DNA of 64,000 nucleotides, from NCBI RefSeq assembly GCF_019511605.1, contig NZ_JAEUAV010000002.1, positions 484,737-548,736 on the forward strand, read 5' to 3'. This DNA comes from Paraburkholderia phenoliruptrix. GTDB lineage: Bacteria; Pseudomonadota; Gammaproteobacteria; Burkholderiales; Burkholderiaceae. The notes under the pieces are model-generated. The model searched no databases. It was not told the origin of the DNA and was given only the letters and a program-made list of their open reading frames with translations. A program made the position numbers and the translations under genes. Positions 36,109 to 44,593 of the stretch are shown piece after piece. The first letter of the stretch is position 1. The number at the start of each line of letters is the position of its first letter.

Positions 36109-36294
36109 GGGCTCTGTTGTTCGAGTATTCAGGCACGGAGCGAGGCCCGGTGTTGACGTCGGGCCGATGACCGGCTGTGAGCTCGGGCTCGCTTGCGCAC
36201 GCGCTGTCGTTCAGGCTCCTATGCGCAGACCGTGATGCTCTGGCGCCCACGCGCTGGCCATGGCGCTCGGTCGGTCACACGCAGGCTCTCATGC

Positions 36295-36594
36295 TCAGTC
36301 CGGCTTCTTGAGTCCGCTTGGATTGGCCGGCGTGCCCGGCGACGCCTCCGGGCGCGGCGGCCGGCTGCCGTCCTCCGGCGCGACGATGATGCCCGCGCCG
36401 GGCAGCAGCGACGCATTGCCGGTGGTCGCGGCCGAGGCGGGCGCGGCAGGCGGCACACGCGGCTTTGCGGCGCCTGCCGAATTGCCGTCCGGACGTTGGT
36501 GGCCGGTCCCGATAGCCGCGCCGGTCCCCTGCGCGCAGACCGTTGCAGAAAACGCGAAAGCCGATGCCGCGATGGCGACAAGTCTCGTGTGCAT
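36295..36594 (-). CDS. small secreted Pro/Ala-rich protein, 99 aa
   Basis: Not recognised. A clear signal peptide (MHTRLVAIAASAFAFSATVC, then AQ) precedes a low-complexity Gly/Ala/Pro mature region ending PANPSGLKKPD. The start at 36594 has GGAGG seven bases upstream. It is downstream of, and convergent with, the debranching-enzyme gene. The mature part looks disordered, so a periplasmic linker or wall-associated role is possible, but nothing shows it directly. Confidence 0.6.
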   Translation of the reverse strand: MHTRLVAIAASAFAFSATVCAQGTGAAIGTGHQRPDGNSAGAAKPRVPPAAPASAATTGNASLLPGAGIIVAPEDGSRPPRPEASPGTPANPSGLKKPD

Positions 36595-36838
36595 GACGGC
36601 GTCCTCCACCTGAGCTTTACGCCCGCGCGGCTTGATGTGGCTTTACGAACGGGCGGCCCCGGACAGCCTGTCCGGTATGCATACGGAATTCTTAGCGCAC
36701 GCTGCTGGACGGGTCAATCAGGGGGAAACACTCCATTTTTCCGCTTGGCTGAAGTGCCCGGCAGGCGGGGTGGAACCTCCTGGGCTGCGACAAGCGGCAC
36801 GCGGCTTGCGCAATGACAGGCTTGCGCTTCTCGCACGC

Positions 36839-38407
36839 CTACATCGCTCCCACGCTTGCATCGCAGTCGGCTCCCGGCTGCCGCTCGCCGTCGTCGCCGG
36901 AAATCCGATAGGTGCCTTTGCCCGCTTTTTTCGCGCTGTACATTGCCTCGTCGGCGCGTCTGATGAGATCGTCGACGGGTTCATGTTCCCGCGCCAATGC
37001 AATCCCAATGCTCGTGCCAATGCTGATCGAGACGCCTGCCGCGAGCGGATACGGCTTGGCTACTTCACGAATCACGCGCTGCGCGATCGCGACAATCGAG
37101 GGCAACGTCGCATCTTCGACGATCACGGCGAACTCGTCGCCGCCAAGGCGCGCCGCCATCTCGCCGTGGCGAAGCGTCTGTCGCAGGCGGGCCGCGACCG
37201 TCTCCAGCACTTCATCGCCCGCGCTATGGCCGTGCCTGTCGTTGACAAGCTTGAAGCCGTCCAGATCGAGGTACAGGACCGCGGTTTGCGTCGCTCTGCC
37301 GGAGCGGACATTCACGAGGATTTTCTCCAGACGCTCGCGCAGTTCGCGCCGGTTCGCGAGTCCCGTCAGCGAATCGTGGCGGGCAAGATAGAGCACCTTG
37401 GCTTCGCTTTGCCGGCGTTCGGTCACATCCTCGATGATGACGACGGCGCTGCCGTCGGGCACTGGGTTGCGCCGTAGTTCCAGTTGCCGTCCGTTGCGCA
37501 GTTCCAGCGCGAGTGGACGCTGTTTCTCCCGCAGCCAGGCCGCGCATTTTTCGACGAAGTGCTCGCGCAGCGTGTCGTCGAACTGCGCGAAGCCGGCGTG
37601 CGCGAGAAACTCAGGCAGCGGCAAGTTCAGCATCAGCATGTCGACGCTCGTGCCGAACAGTTGCGCGGTGCGGCTGTTCGCAATGACCACTTTGCCGGCG
37701 CGGTCGAGCGTGCAGAGGCCGTGCGGCATATGAGTCAGCGCGGCATCGAAACGCGCCGCGAGTTCGGCGTGATTCTGCTCGGCGATCATCAGCGCGACGA
37801 GGCCGCGGTAGTGGCGCCGCACAATCGACGCCATCGCGGCCACATAAAGAAGCAAAGGCGGTATGAGGATCCACGACCCGTCGGTGGGCGAGAGCAGGGC
37901 ACCGATGCCGATGGGTATCGACACCGCGCAAATCTGTGCGATCGCGAGACGCGGAACCGCGGCGTTTCTCGAGGCCACGCCGCCGAGAATGCCCGCTGCA
38001 ACCATGATGGCGAGCGATCCGAGCGTGGTGTCGGCGGTGCTGACGCAGGCCATCGTTCCGAGCCCGAGCAGCAGGCTCGTCGCGACGCACAGCGGCGCAT
38101 AGGCGGCTGCCCACGGACCCGGACTGAGCGGCCCTTTGCGACCTTGTACCGCATACGCGTGAATGATGCTCAGGCGTCCTAGCAATAGCCACAGATCGGC
38201 GCACAGCCAAACCGTGGCCCACGGCTGATGCAGGCGCACATACGCCATCACGGCGACGAACGTGCTCGCGATGATGGACATGACAAGCGGCCAGCGATTG
38301 TCGAACAGCGTCGACAACAGGCGGGCGCGGAGAGTGTGCGAAACGGCTGTGCCCAATTCGGGCGGAGTCGTGAGAATCGACTCGGAAACGGAAAGATTGA
38401 CTGCCAT
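36839..38407 (-). CDS. membrane diguanylate cyclase with PAS domain
   Basis: 522 residues. About six membrane segments occupy residues 38-200, a PAS-like sensor (FDAALTHMPHGLCTLDRAGK and onwards) covers about 215-340, and a GGDEF domain follows. It has the intact active-site signature ARLGGDEFAV (GGDEF 422-426) and the start motif HDSLTGLANRREL. It should convert two GTP to cyclic di-GMP, controlling attachment or motility. At the allosteric inhibition site the usual R-x-x-D, five residues before GGDEF, is RHGE. No EAL domain is present. It is divergent from the RpiR-type regulator. Confidence 0.93.
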   Translation of the reverse strand: MAVNLSVSESILTTPPELGTAVSHTLRARLLSTLFDNRWPLVMSIIASTFVAVMAYVRLHQPWATVWLCADLWLLLGRLSIIHAYAVQGRKGPLSPGPWAAAYAPLCVATSLLLGLGTMACVSTADTTLGSLAIMVAAGILGGVASRNAAVPRLAIAQICAVSIPIGIGALLSPTDGSWILIPPLLLYVAAMASIVRRHYRGLVALMIAEQNHAELAARFDAALTHMPHGLCTLDRAGKVVIANSRTAQLFGTSVDMLMLNLPLPEFLAHAGFAQFDDTLREHFVEKCAAWLREKQRPLALELRNGRQLELRRNPVPDGSAVVIIEDVTERRQSEAKVLYLARHDSLTGLANRRELRERLEKILVNVRSGRATQTAVLYLDLDGFKLVNDRHGHSAGDEVLETVAARLRQTLRHGEMAARLGGDEFAVIVEDATLPSIVAIAQRVIREVAKPYPLAAGVSISIGTSIGIALAREHEPVDDLIRRADEAMYSAKKAGKGTYRISGDDGERQPGADCDASVGAM

Positions 38408-38528
38408 GGTGCCGCTCGATGGGGCGGGGCCGAGCTAGGTTCCCTGTCTTAACGGCGCAATGCAGGGGTTCTTTATGAGGATTTCCCCGGAGTACGCCGC
38501 GCCTGACGTTTCGCCCTTGCCCCCGGTG

Positions 38529-38543
38529 GTAACATTTGTTGTC
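38529..38543. promoter_or_regulatory. candidate RpiR operator upstream of its own gene
   Basis: GTAACATTTGTTGTC; on the opposite strand it reads GACAACAAATGTTAC. This matches GACAACATATGTTGT in front of the C45 hydrolase gene at 12 of 15 positions. It lies 37 bases before the regulator's start codon, consistent with autoregulation. Confidence 0.6.
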
Positions 38544-38579
38544 GTCCTCTCAACCCTTCGCGCCCTCCGCATCCCCTGC

Positions 38580-39434
38580 ATGCCAGATAGTTTCGACCAG
38601 CTTGCCGCCCTGATCCGGGCGCGCTTTGCCGAACTCAGTCCGCAATTCCAGATGGGCGCGGGCTTCCTGCTCGACCATCCGGACGAGGTCGCGGTCTCGT
38701 CGATGCGCAAGGTCGCCGAGCGCGCGCAGGTGCAACCGGCGTCGCTCGTGCGCCTTTCGCAGCAGCTGGGCTTTCCCGGCTGGAACGAGCTGCGCAACCT
38801 GTTCGTCGCGCGCCTGCGCACGCGGCCCGAGCCGCTCACCAGCCGCGCTCGCTCGCTGGTCAAAGCGAAAGAAGCGCTCGCCAACGACCTGCTCGTCGCC
38901 CAGCAACACAATCTCGAAGTGACGGCCGCGCACAACGGCCGCGTGATCGTCGAAGCGGCGCGACTTCTGCGGCGTGCGCCGCACGTGCATGTTGCCGGTT
39001 TCCGCTCCTGTTACTCCGTCGCTTTCGGGCTCGTGTACGGCTACCGGCTGTTCCGTCCGTCGGTGTCGCTGCTCAACGGCGAGGCGGGCACGCTGGAAAT
39101 GCAATTGCGCACGGTGCAGCGCGACAGCGCCACGATTGTGATCAGCTTCGCGCCGTATTCCGTCGAAGCCGCGCGCGTCGCGGAAGCGGCGCTCGAAAAG
39201 GGCAGCAAGCTCGTTGCCATTACCGACAGCGCCGTCTCGCCGATCGCGTTGAATGCCGACAAGGTGCTGATCTTCTCGCACGAGAGCCCGTCGTTTTTTC
39301 CCTCGCTCGTGGCAGCCACCGCCATTGCGGAATCGCTGGTTGCGCATCTGCTCGCGCTCGAGGGCGCGGACGCCGTCGAACAGCTGAGCATCGTCGAACA
39401 GTCGTTGCACGCCAAAGGCGCATACGTATCCTGA
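38580..39434 (+). CDS. MurR/RpiR-family transcriptional regulator
   Basis: 284 residues. The N-terminal RpiR helix-turn-helix (LSPQFQMGAGFLLDHPDEVA; VSSMRKVAERAQVQPASLVR) is followed by a SIS domain (about 120-255: VHVAGFRSCYSVAFGLVYGY; IVISFAPYSVEAARVAEAAL) that normally binds a phosphosugar or related effector. The ATG at 38580 begins the canonical N-terminus; upstream codons run through the operator. Matching palindromes before this gene and before the C45 hydrolase gene make it the likely regulator of itself and of the hydrolase-aminotransferase operon, which begins 105 bp downstream. Confidence 0.92.
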   Translation: MPDSFDQLAALIRARFAELSPQFQMGAGFLLDHPDEVAVSSMRKVAERAQVQPASLVRLSQQLGFPGWNELRNLFVARLRTRPEPLTSRARSLVKAKEALANDLLVAQQHNLEVTAAHNGRVIVEAARLLRRAPHVHVAGFRSCYSVAFGLVYGYRLFRPSVSLLNGEAGTLEMQLRTVQRDSATIVISFAPYSVEAARVAEAALEKGSKLVAITDSAVSPIALNADKVLIFSHESPSFFPSLVAATAIAESLVAHLLALEGADAVEQLSIVEQSLHAKGAYVS

Positions 39435-39478
39435 GCGCAGTCGGTGTAGGGATCGCCGGTGGTGTCGGCGCGCCATGT

Positions 39479-39508
39479 TTGACAACATATGTTGTTGCGG
39501 CGTATAAA
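39479..39508 (+). promoter_or_regulatory. near-consensus promoter with embedded palindromic operator
   Basis: TTGACA (39479-39484) and TATAAA (39503-39508) are separated by 18 bases. The perfect 14-bp palindrome ACAACATATGTTGT (39482-39495) overlaps the -35 box and spacer, so a bound regulator would block RNA polymerase. The ATG inside this palindrome cannot be the start of the following gene, because it would lie upstream of the transcript. Confidence 0.7.
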
Positions 39509-39539
39509 TACGTTCCAATTGTTGAATGGACGCGGCGCC

Positions 39540-40595
39540 GTGGAATCGATACGAAATCTGGAACTGTTTGCGGTGAAGGGCGAGCCGTACGAGATCGGCT
39601 ACCGTTTGGGCGAACTGGCGCGGCCCGTGTTCTCCGCTTACATGGAGCAGAGCAGCACATGGCGCGCGGTGAGCCGCTGGCGCGGCGCGCCCTACGTGCA
39701 GGCATTGCGCGACGCCGCCCGCCTTCATTTCCCCGCACTGCTGGCCGAGCTCGACGGCATGGCCGCGGGCCTGCACTGGCCGGCGGAAGACCTCTTCTTG
39801 TGGAACTGCCGGGGCGAACTGGTCCACCACGCGCGGGACGGCTGCACGACGCTCGCCGCGGTGGAAGGCGCCACCCGCTTGATCGCCCACAACGAAGACG
39901 GCGACCCGTTCCTGCGCGAGCGCTGTGCGTTGGTCGACGTGCAACCCGTTGGCAAGCCGGGCTTCGTGAGCTTCTATTACCCAGGCTCGTTGCCGGGGCA
40001 CACGTTTGCTGCGAACCGCGCGGGCCTCGTGCAGACCATCAACAATTTGCGCATTTGCACGCCCGCCGCCGGTGTGCCGCGCATGATTCTCGCGCGGGCC
40101 GTACTCGACACGCATTCGCTCGACGAAGCGCTGCGCACGCTGCGCGCTGCGCCGGCCGCGAGTGGCTTTCATCACACGATCGGCTGGTCGCAGGAGCCGC
40201 GCATGGTTAGCGTCGAAGTGACCGCGCAGCGTTGTTCTGTGGTGGAGATCGGCACGCGCGCCGGTCATGCGAACCATATGATTCATCCAGGCTGCGAAAC
40301 GCAGGCGCAGATCATCACTGAATCGTCGCGCGACAGGCAGAGTCGCGTGAATGCATTGTTGCAAGCCGCAGCTTTTCCGCTGACGAAAGAAGCCCTGCTC
40401 GCGATGCTGCACGACCGCGAGCCCTCGGGCCTGCCGATCTATCGCGAAGACCCGCTCGATCCCGACGCAGAGAACACGCTGGCCACGGCGCTCTTCGAGC
40501 TTGGCGCCGCCGGAGTGTCCATGCAGGTGGTGTGCGGCGGGCGGCGCGTTGCCGATACGTTCATTCCGCGCACGTCACCGGCATCCGCATGCTGA
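39540..40595 (+). CDS. C45-family Ntn hydrolase (acyl-CoA:6-aminopenicillanate acyltransferase-like)
   Basis: 351 residues from a GTG at 39540. The motif HHARDGCTTLAAVEG contains the Gly-Cys autocleavage site of penicillin acyltransferases, and Cys102 would become the N-terminal nucleophile of the beta chain. PFLRERCALVD and FVSFYYPGSLPGHTFAANRA continue the family pattern. Members form or hydrolyse amide bonds between acyl groups and amino compounds; a non-fungal member next to an aminotransferase is more likely a hydrolase of an N-acyl amine or amino acid. It is the first gene behind the operator-promoter. The start is inferred: the in-frame ATG at 39489 is within the promoter, and a TTG at 39522 is an alternative. 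Confidence 0.87.
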   Translation: MESIRNLELFAVKGEPYEIGYRLGELARPVFSAYMEQSSTWRAVSRWRGAPYVQALRDAARLHFPALLAELDGMAAGLHWPAEDLFLWNCRGELVHHARDGCTTLAAVEGATRLIAHNEDGDPFLRERCALVDVQPVGKPGFVSFYYPGSLPGHTFAANRAGLVQTINNLRICTPAAGVPRMILARAVLDTHSLDEALRTLRAAPAASGFHHTIGWSQEPRMVSVEVTAQRCSVVEIGTRAGHANHMIHPGCETQAQIITESSRDRQSRVNALLQAAAFPLTKEALLAMLHDREPSGLPIYREDPLDPDAENTLATALFELGAAGVSMQVVCGGRRVADTFIPRTSPASAC

Positions 40596-40626
40596 ACGCG
40601 GCCAACTTCTCTTACACGTGAAAGTC

Positions 40627-41955
40627 ATGTCCACCGTATTTCATCGTTCTCCGAAGCAGTCATTGCCGGTTGCAGTTGCCGGCGACGGCATCGAAATTAT
40701 CGACTCGACCGGCAAGCGCTACATCGACGCCTGCGGCGGTGCCGCCGTTTCGTGCCTTGGCCACAGCAATCAGCGCGTCATCGACGCGATCGCGCGGCAG
40801 GCGCAGCAACTGCCGTACGCACACACGTCGTTTTTTACCACGCAGGCGGCGGAGGAACTCGCAGACCGGCTCATCGAGCGCGCGCCGCCTGGTCTCGGGC
40901 ACGTGTACTTCGTGTCGGGCGGATCGGAGGCAATCGAGGCCGCGCTGAAGCTCGCGCGGCAATATTTCGTGGAGAAGGGCGAGCCGGCGCGTCGTCATTT
41001 CATCGCGCGGCGGCAGAGCTACCATGGCAATACACTCGGGGCGCTCGCCATTGGCGGCAACGCGTGGCGGCGCGAACCGTTCTTGCCGCTGCTGATCGAA
41101 GCGCATCACGTGAGCCCGTGCTACGCGTATCGCGAGCAGCGTGCCGACGAGACCGAAACTGAATTCGCGCAGCGTCTTGCCGACGAACTCGAACAGAAAA
41201 TTCTGGAGCTGGGCGCGGACACGGTGGCGGCTTTCGTCGCAGAAACGGTGGTCGGAGCAACCGCGGGCGCGGTGCCGCCGGTGCGCGAGTACTTCCGCAA
41301 GATTCGCGCGGTGTGCGACCGTTATGGCGTGCTGCTGATTCTCGACGAGATCATGTCGGGCATGGGCCGCACCGGTTATCTGTATGCATGCGAGGAAGAT
41401 GGCGTCGCGCCCGACCTGCTGACCATCGCAAAGGGACTTGGCGCCGGTTATCAGCCCATCGGCGCGACGCTCGTCAGCGAGCGGATTTATCAGACCATCG
41501 TAGGCGGCTCGGGGTTCTTTCAGCATGGCCACACCTATATCGGCCACGCCAGTGCCTGCGCGGCGGCGCTCGAGGTGCAGCGCGCGATAGACGAAGAAAA
41601 TCTCTTGCCCAACGTGCTGGCGCGTGGCGAACAATTGCGGGGGTTGTTGCGCGAGCATTACGCGCAGCATCCGCACATCGGCGACGTGCGCGGGCGCGGG
41701 CTGTTCGTCGGCGTCGAACTGGTCAGGAACCGCGAGACCCGCGCGCCGTTCGACGCGGGTCTCAAGCTGCACGCCGCGATTCGCCGCGAAGCATTCGCGC
41801 GGGGCCTGATGGTGTATCCGATGGGCGGCACGGTCGACGGCAAGATCGGCGATCATGTGCTGCTCGCGCCGCCGTTTATCTGCACGGCGCGCGACATCGA
41901 CGAAATCGTGAGCCGTCTGGCTGAGGCGATTCAGGGCGCGCTGAGCGCGATCTGA
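40627..41955 (+). CDS. class III PLP-dependent aminotransferase
   Basis: 442 residues. Typical blocks are YIDACGGAAVSCLGHSN, YFVSGGSEAIEAALKLARQY, LLILDEIMSGMGRTGYLYAC (PLP-binding Asp) and LLTIAKGLGAGYQPIGA with the Schiff-base Lys269. Class III enzymes transfer omega-amino groups of diamines, beta-amino acids or GABA-like compounds to pyruvate or 2-oxoglutarate. It starts 31 bp after the C45 hydrolase gene, so the hydrolase may release the amine that this enzyme then deaminates; that link is an inference. No strong Shine-Dalgarno is visible before the ATG at 40627. Confidence 0.93.
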   Translation: MSTVFHRSPKQSLPVAVAGDGIEIIDSTGKRYIDACGGAAVSCLGHSNQRVIDAIARQAQQLPYAHTSFFTTQAAEELADRLIERAPPGLGHVYFVSGGSEAIEAALKLARQYFVEKGEPARRHFIARRQSYHGNTLGALAIGGNAWRREPFLPLLIEAHHVSPCYAYREQRADETETEFAQRLADELEQKILELGADTVAAFVAETVVGATAGAVPPVREYFRKIRAVCDRYGVLLILDEIMSGMGRTGYLYACEEDGVAPDLLTIAKGLGAGYQPIGATLVSERIYQTIVGGSGFFQHGHTYIGHASACAAALEVQRAIDEENLLPNVLARGEQLRGLLREHYAQHPHIGDVRGRGLFVGVELVRNRETRAPFDAGLKLHAAIRREAFARGLMVYPMGGTVDGKIGDHVLLAPPFICTARDIDEIVSRLAEAIQGALSAI

Positions 41956-42095
41956 GCGCGATATAAGCGCGATCCAGGCTCAACGCAAGGAAGCCGTGCA
42001 TGCGACAGTTGTCGGCGGTTCCCTTGCAGGCGCCGCGCTTTGCTTTTACTTTTAATTTTTGCTGTTCCCACTCACCCTCGACTTGCGAGACCGCG

Positions 42096-42650
42096 ATGAC
42101 AGAACGTCTGCCCGCTTTCCAGATAACCGACGCGACGCCTGAGCAAAAGGCGGTTCTCGACGAGATTCTGTCCGGCCCGCGTGGCAACCTGAACGGACCG
42201 TTTCTCGGCTGGATTCATAGCCCGGAGCTTGCGCAGCAGGCGCAGCGCCTTGGCGCGTTCTGCCGCTATCGCACCGGATTGCCGCTGCGTCTTTCCGAGC
42301 TCGCCATTCTGGTCACGGCGGCGCGCTGGCAGGCGCAGGCGGAGTGGTACATCCACTATCCGATAGCGCTCGAAGCCGGCGTGCGCGAGGCCGACGCCGA
42401 GGCGATACGCGCGGGCCGGCGGCCTGTTTTCGCCGATCCCGACGACGCGCTCGTCTACGACTTCGCAAGCGAACTCTACGACACGCGGCGGGTGTCCGAC
42501 GCGACATATGAGAAGGCGCTCGGGCGCTTCGGGCACCAGGTGGTGATCAACCTGGTGGGGCTTCTCGGCTACTACGCGCTCGTCGCGATGACGCTGAACG
42601 TGTTTGAGATGCGTGCCATCGGCCAGGAGAGTCTGCCCTTCGCGGAGTAG
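42096..42650 (+). CDS. carboxymuconolactone decarboxylase-family protein
   Basis: 184 residues with the all-helical AhpD/CMD fold: SELAILVTAARWQAQAEWYI is followed by HYPIALEAGVREADAEAI. The redox Cys-x-x-Cys pair of AhpD is absent, as in the decarboxylase-like subgroup, so peroxidase activity is unlikely. It lies 140 bp after the aminotransferase on the same strand and may belong to the same operon. If so, it could process an unsaturated or lactone intermediate, but its substrate is unknown. Confidence 0.85.
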   Translation: MTERLPAFQITDATPEQKAVLDEILSGPRGNLNGPFLGWIHSPELAQQAQRLGAFCRYRTGLPLRLSELAILVTAARWQAQAEWYIHYPIALEAGVREADAEAIRAGRRPVFADPDDALVYDFASELYDTRRVSDATYEKALGRFGHQVVINLVGLLGYYALVAMTLNVFEMRAIGQESLPFAE

Positions 42651-43027
42651 GTGCGTCTGCGGGCATGGCGACTTGCCGCGGTAGGTGTGGGATATCTGGC
42701 AGATGCCTGGAAGATGCCCGGCGGATGCGGCATGCTCGGCATCTGACGACATGTGCAGCATCTACGGTATGTACCGCGCGTGCCGCATCTGCCGCATCTG
42801 CCGCACATACGCCATATGCCCCCCATTGACCCGCGCACTTGGCGTGGCACCGTCACGGCATTCACACACCAAAGCGCCTATGATGAAGGTCGGTCCACGT
42901 CCGCGCCCGTCACACTGCGCCGCACACACGGCCGATGCACAAGCCGCGAACCATCCGGGCTGGACCGCTGCGGCGGGCATCCGCATCAGTCGTGCGGCGC
43001 GAAGCAGGGCACAAACAGGAGAGAACG
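42651..43027. repeat. gene-free region with degenerate GCAGATGCC/GGCATCTGC repeats
   Basis: 377 bp without a gene. From 42698 three 11-base units (GGCAGATGCCT, GGAAGATGCCC, GGCGGATGCGG) are followed, at 42782-42817, by 9-base units of the complementary word (CCGCATCTG twice, then CCGCACATA, CGCCATATG). The two halves could pair as a long imperfect hairpin. The remaining part precedes the OsmC gene. Confidence 0.6.
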
Positions 43028-43453
43028 ATGAAGCGCAAGGCATCAGCAGTCTGGCAAGGCGGTCTGCAAGACGGCAAGGGCTCCATTTCCACCGACAGCG
43101 GCGTCCTCAAGGAGACTCAATATTCGTTTTCCACGCGCTTCGCGGACGGCATCGGCACGAACCCCGAAGAACTGATCGCGGCTGCGCATGCGGGCTGCTT
43201 CTCTATGGCGCTGTCGGCGGAACTGGGTAAGGCGGGCATTACGCCTGAACGTATCGGCACGACTGCCACGGTCACGCTCGACAAGGAAGGCGGCGGCTTT
43301 GCGATCACCGCCGTGCATCTCGACGTGGCGGTGAAGATTCCCGGCGGCGACAAGGCCGCGTTCGACAAGGCCACCGCCGACGCCAAGGCCGGCTGTCCCG
43401 TCTCGAAGGTGCTGAACGCCACCATCACGATGGACGCGAAGCTCGAAACCTGA
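43028..43453 (+). CDS. OsmC-family peroxiredoxin
   Basis: 141 residues. The two conserved cysteines are present (AAHAGCFSMAL, Cys57; AKAGCPVSKVL, Cys123), with the family start MKRKASAVWQGGLQDGKGSI. OsmC proteins reduce organic hydroperoxides using the Cys pair. The ATG at 43028 has AGGAG seven bases upstream, so the longer in-frame reading is not needed. It stands alone; stress induction is typical for the family, but no element is visible. Confidence 0.95.
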   Translation: MKRKASAVWQGGLQDGKGSISTDSGVLKETQYSFSTRFADGIGTNPEELIAAAHAGCFSMALSAELGKAGITPERIGTTATVTLDKEGGGFAITAVHLDVAVKIPGGDKAAFDKATADAKAGCPVSKVLNATITMDAKLET

Positions 43454-43601
43454 GTTGGACTCGAGGTCAACAGCCTGGCGGCGGGCGGGCGTGCTGCGCG
43501 TTGCGGCGCTTGGCCCGCCTTGCCGTTCGTGAAGTCTTTCCGCACAACCCGCGCCGCAGTGCCGGCCTCGCGCCGGCGCGGCGCTCACCGGTGCCATCGC
43601 G

Positions 43602-44450
43602 ATGACCACCCAAGCCGAAAAAGCCGAGCAATTCCGGGCGCTTCACAGCGCGCCAGAAGCCTTCGTCATTCCTAATCCGTGGGACATCGGTTCGGCGCGG
43701 CTGCTTGCGCTGGCCGGCTTCAAGGCGCTTGCGACGAGCAGCGCCGGTTATGCGTTTTCGCGCGGCCTGCCGGATAACGCAGTGGGCCGCGCGCAGATGA
43801 TGGTCCATCTCGCCGAAATTGCGGGCGCGACCGATCTGCCCGTCAGCGCTGATCTGGAAAACGGCTTTGGCGACGCCCCTGAAGACTGCGCGCAGACCAT
43901 CCGCATGGCCGCGCAGGTGGGCGTGGTCGGCGGCTCGATAGAAGACGCAACCGGCCGCGCCGACGAGCCCCTCTATCCGTTCGAGGCCGCCGTCGAGCGC
44001 GTGCGCGCCGCGGTAGAAGCGGCGAGGGCGCTGCCGTTCCCCTTTACGCTAACGGCGCGCGCCGAGAACTATCTGGCTGACCGCCCCGACCTCGACGACA
44101 CGATTCGCCGCCTGCAGGCCTATGAGCAGGCCGGCGCGGACGTGCTGTACGCGCCCGGCCTCAGAACGCGCGAGGAAATCGCCGCCGTGGTCGACGCGCT
44201 CGAGCGCCCCGTCAATGTGTTGATGGGCCTGCAGGGCGTGTTGCTCGGCTTCGACGAATTGCGCGCAATGGGCGTGCGTCGCGTGAGCGTGGGGGGCTCG
44301 CTGGCGCGCGCGGCGCTCGGCGCCTTCCTGCGCGCCGCGCACGAGATACGCGATCAGGGCACTTTCAATTACACGAAGGACGCGGCGAGCGGCAACGAGC
44401 TCAATCAGCTCTTTGCTACGGCCGAGCAGCGGTGGCCGACGCCGCGCTGA
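43602..44450 (+). CDS. PEP mutase/isocitrate lyase superfamily protein
   Basis: 282 residues. EAFVIPNPWDIGSARLLALA, ATSSAGYAFSRGLPD and the metal-binding LPVSADLENGFGDAPEDC place it in the phosphoenolpyruvate mutase/isocitrate lyase superfamily. The KKCGH loop of isocitrate and methylisocitrate lyases is missing, so it is probably one of the uncharacterised lyase or oxaloacetase-like branches acting on a 2-oxo or carboxylic acid. It stands alone on the plus strand and converges with the RidA gene. Confidence 0.88.
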   Translation: MTTQAEKAEQFRALHSAPEAFVIPNPWDIGSARLLALAGFKALATSSAGYAFSRGLPDNAVGRAQMMVHLAEIAGATDLPVSADLENGFGDAPEDCAQTIRMAAQVGVVGGSIEDATGRADEPLYPFEAAVERVRAAVEAARALPFPFTLTARAENYLADRPDLDDTIRRLQAYEQAGADVLYAPGLRTREEIAAVVDALERPVNVLMGLQGVLLGFDELRAMGVRRVSVGGSLARAALGAFLRAAHEIRDQGTFNYTKDAASGNELNQLFATAEQRWPTPR

Positions 44451-44593
44451 GCGTCAGCGGTATTCGTTTCGCAGCTCAGTGAGCGAACCGATTGTGCCGA
44501 TGCGATGCGTGCGCTGGCGACCCGCACATGCATATGCATTCCATCGTCATGATTCTGGCTGGCGCAACGCCTGGCGCATGATGAGACGAGCTA

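Noticed and set aside
39489..39491. ATG inside the ACAACATATGTTGT palindrome as start of the C45 hydrolase
   Set aside because: It lies between the -35 and -10 boxes, upstream of the predicted transcription start, so it cannot be translated from that promoter.
43602..44450. Phosphonate biosynthesis (true PEP mutase)
   Set aside because: The protein belongs to the broad superfamily, but no phosphonopyruvate decarboxylase or other phosphonate biosynthesis gene is adjacent.
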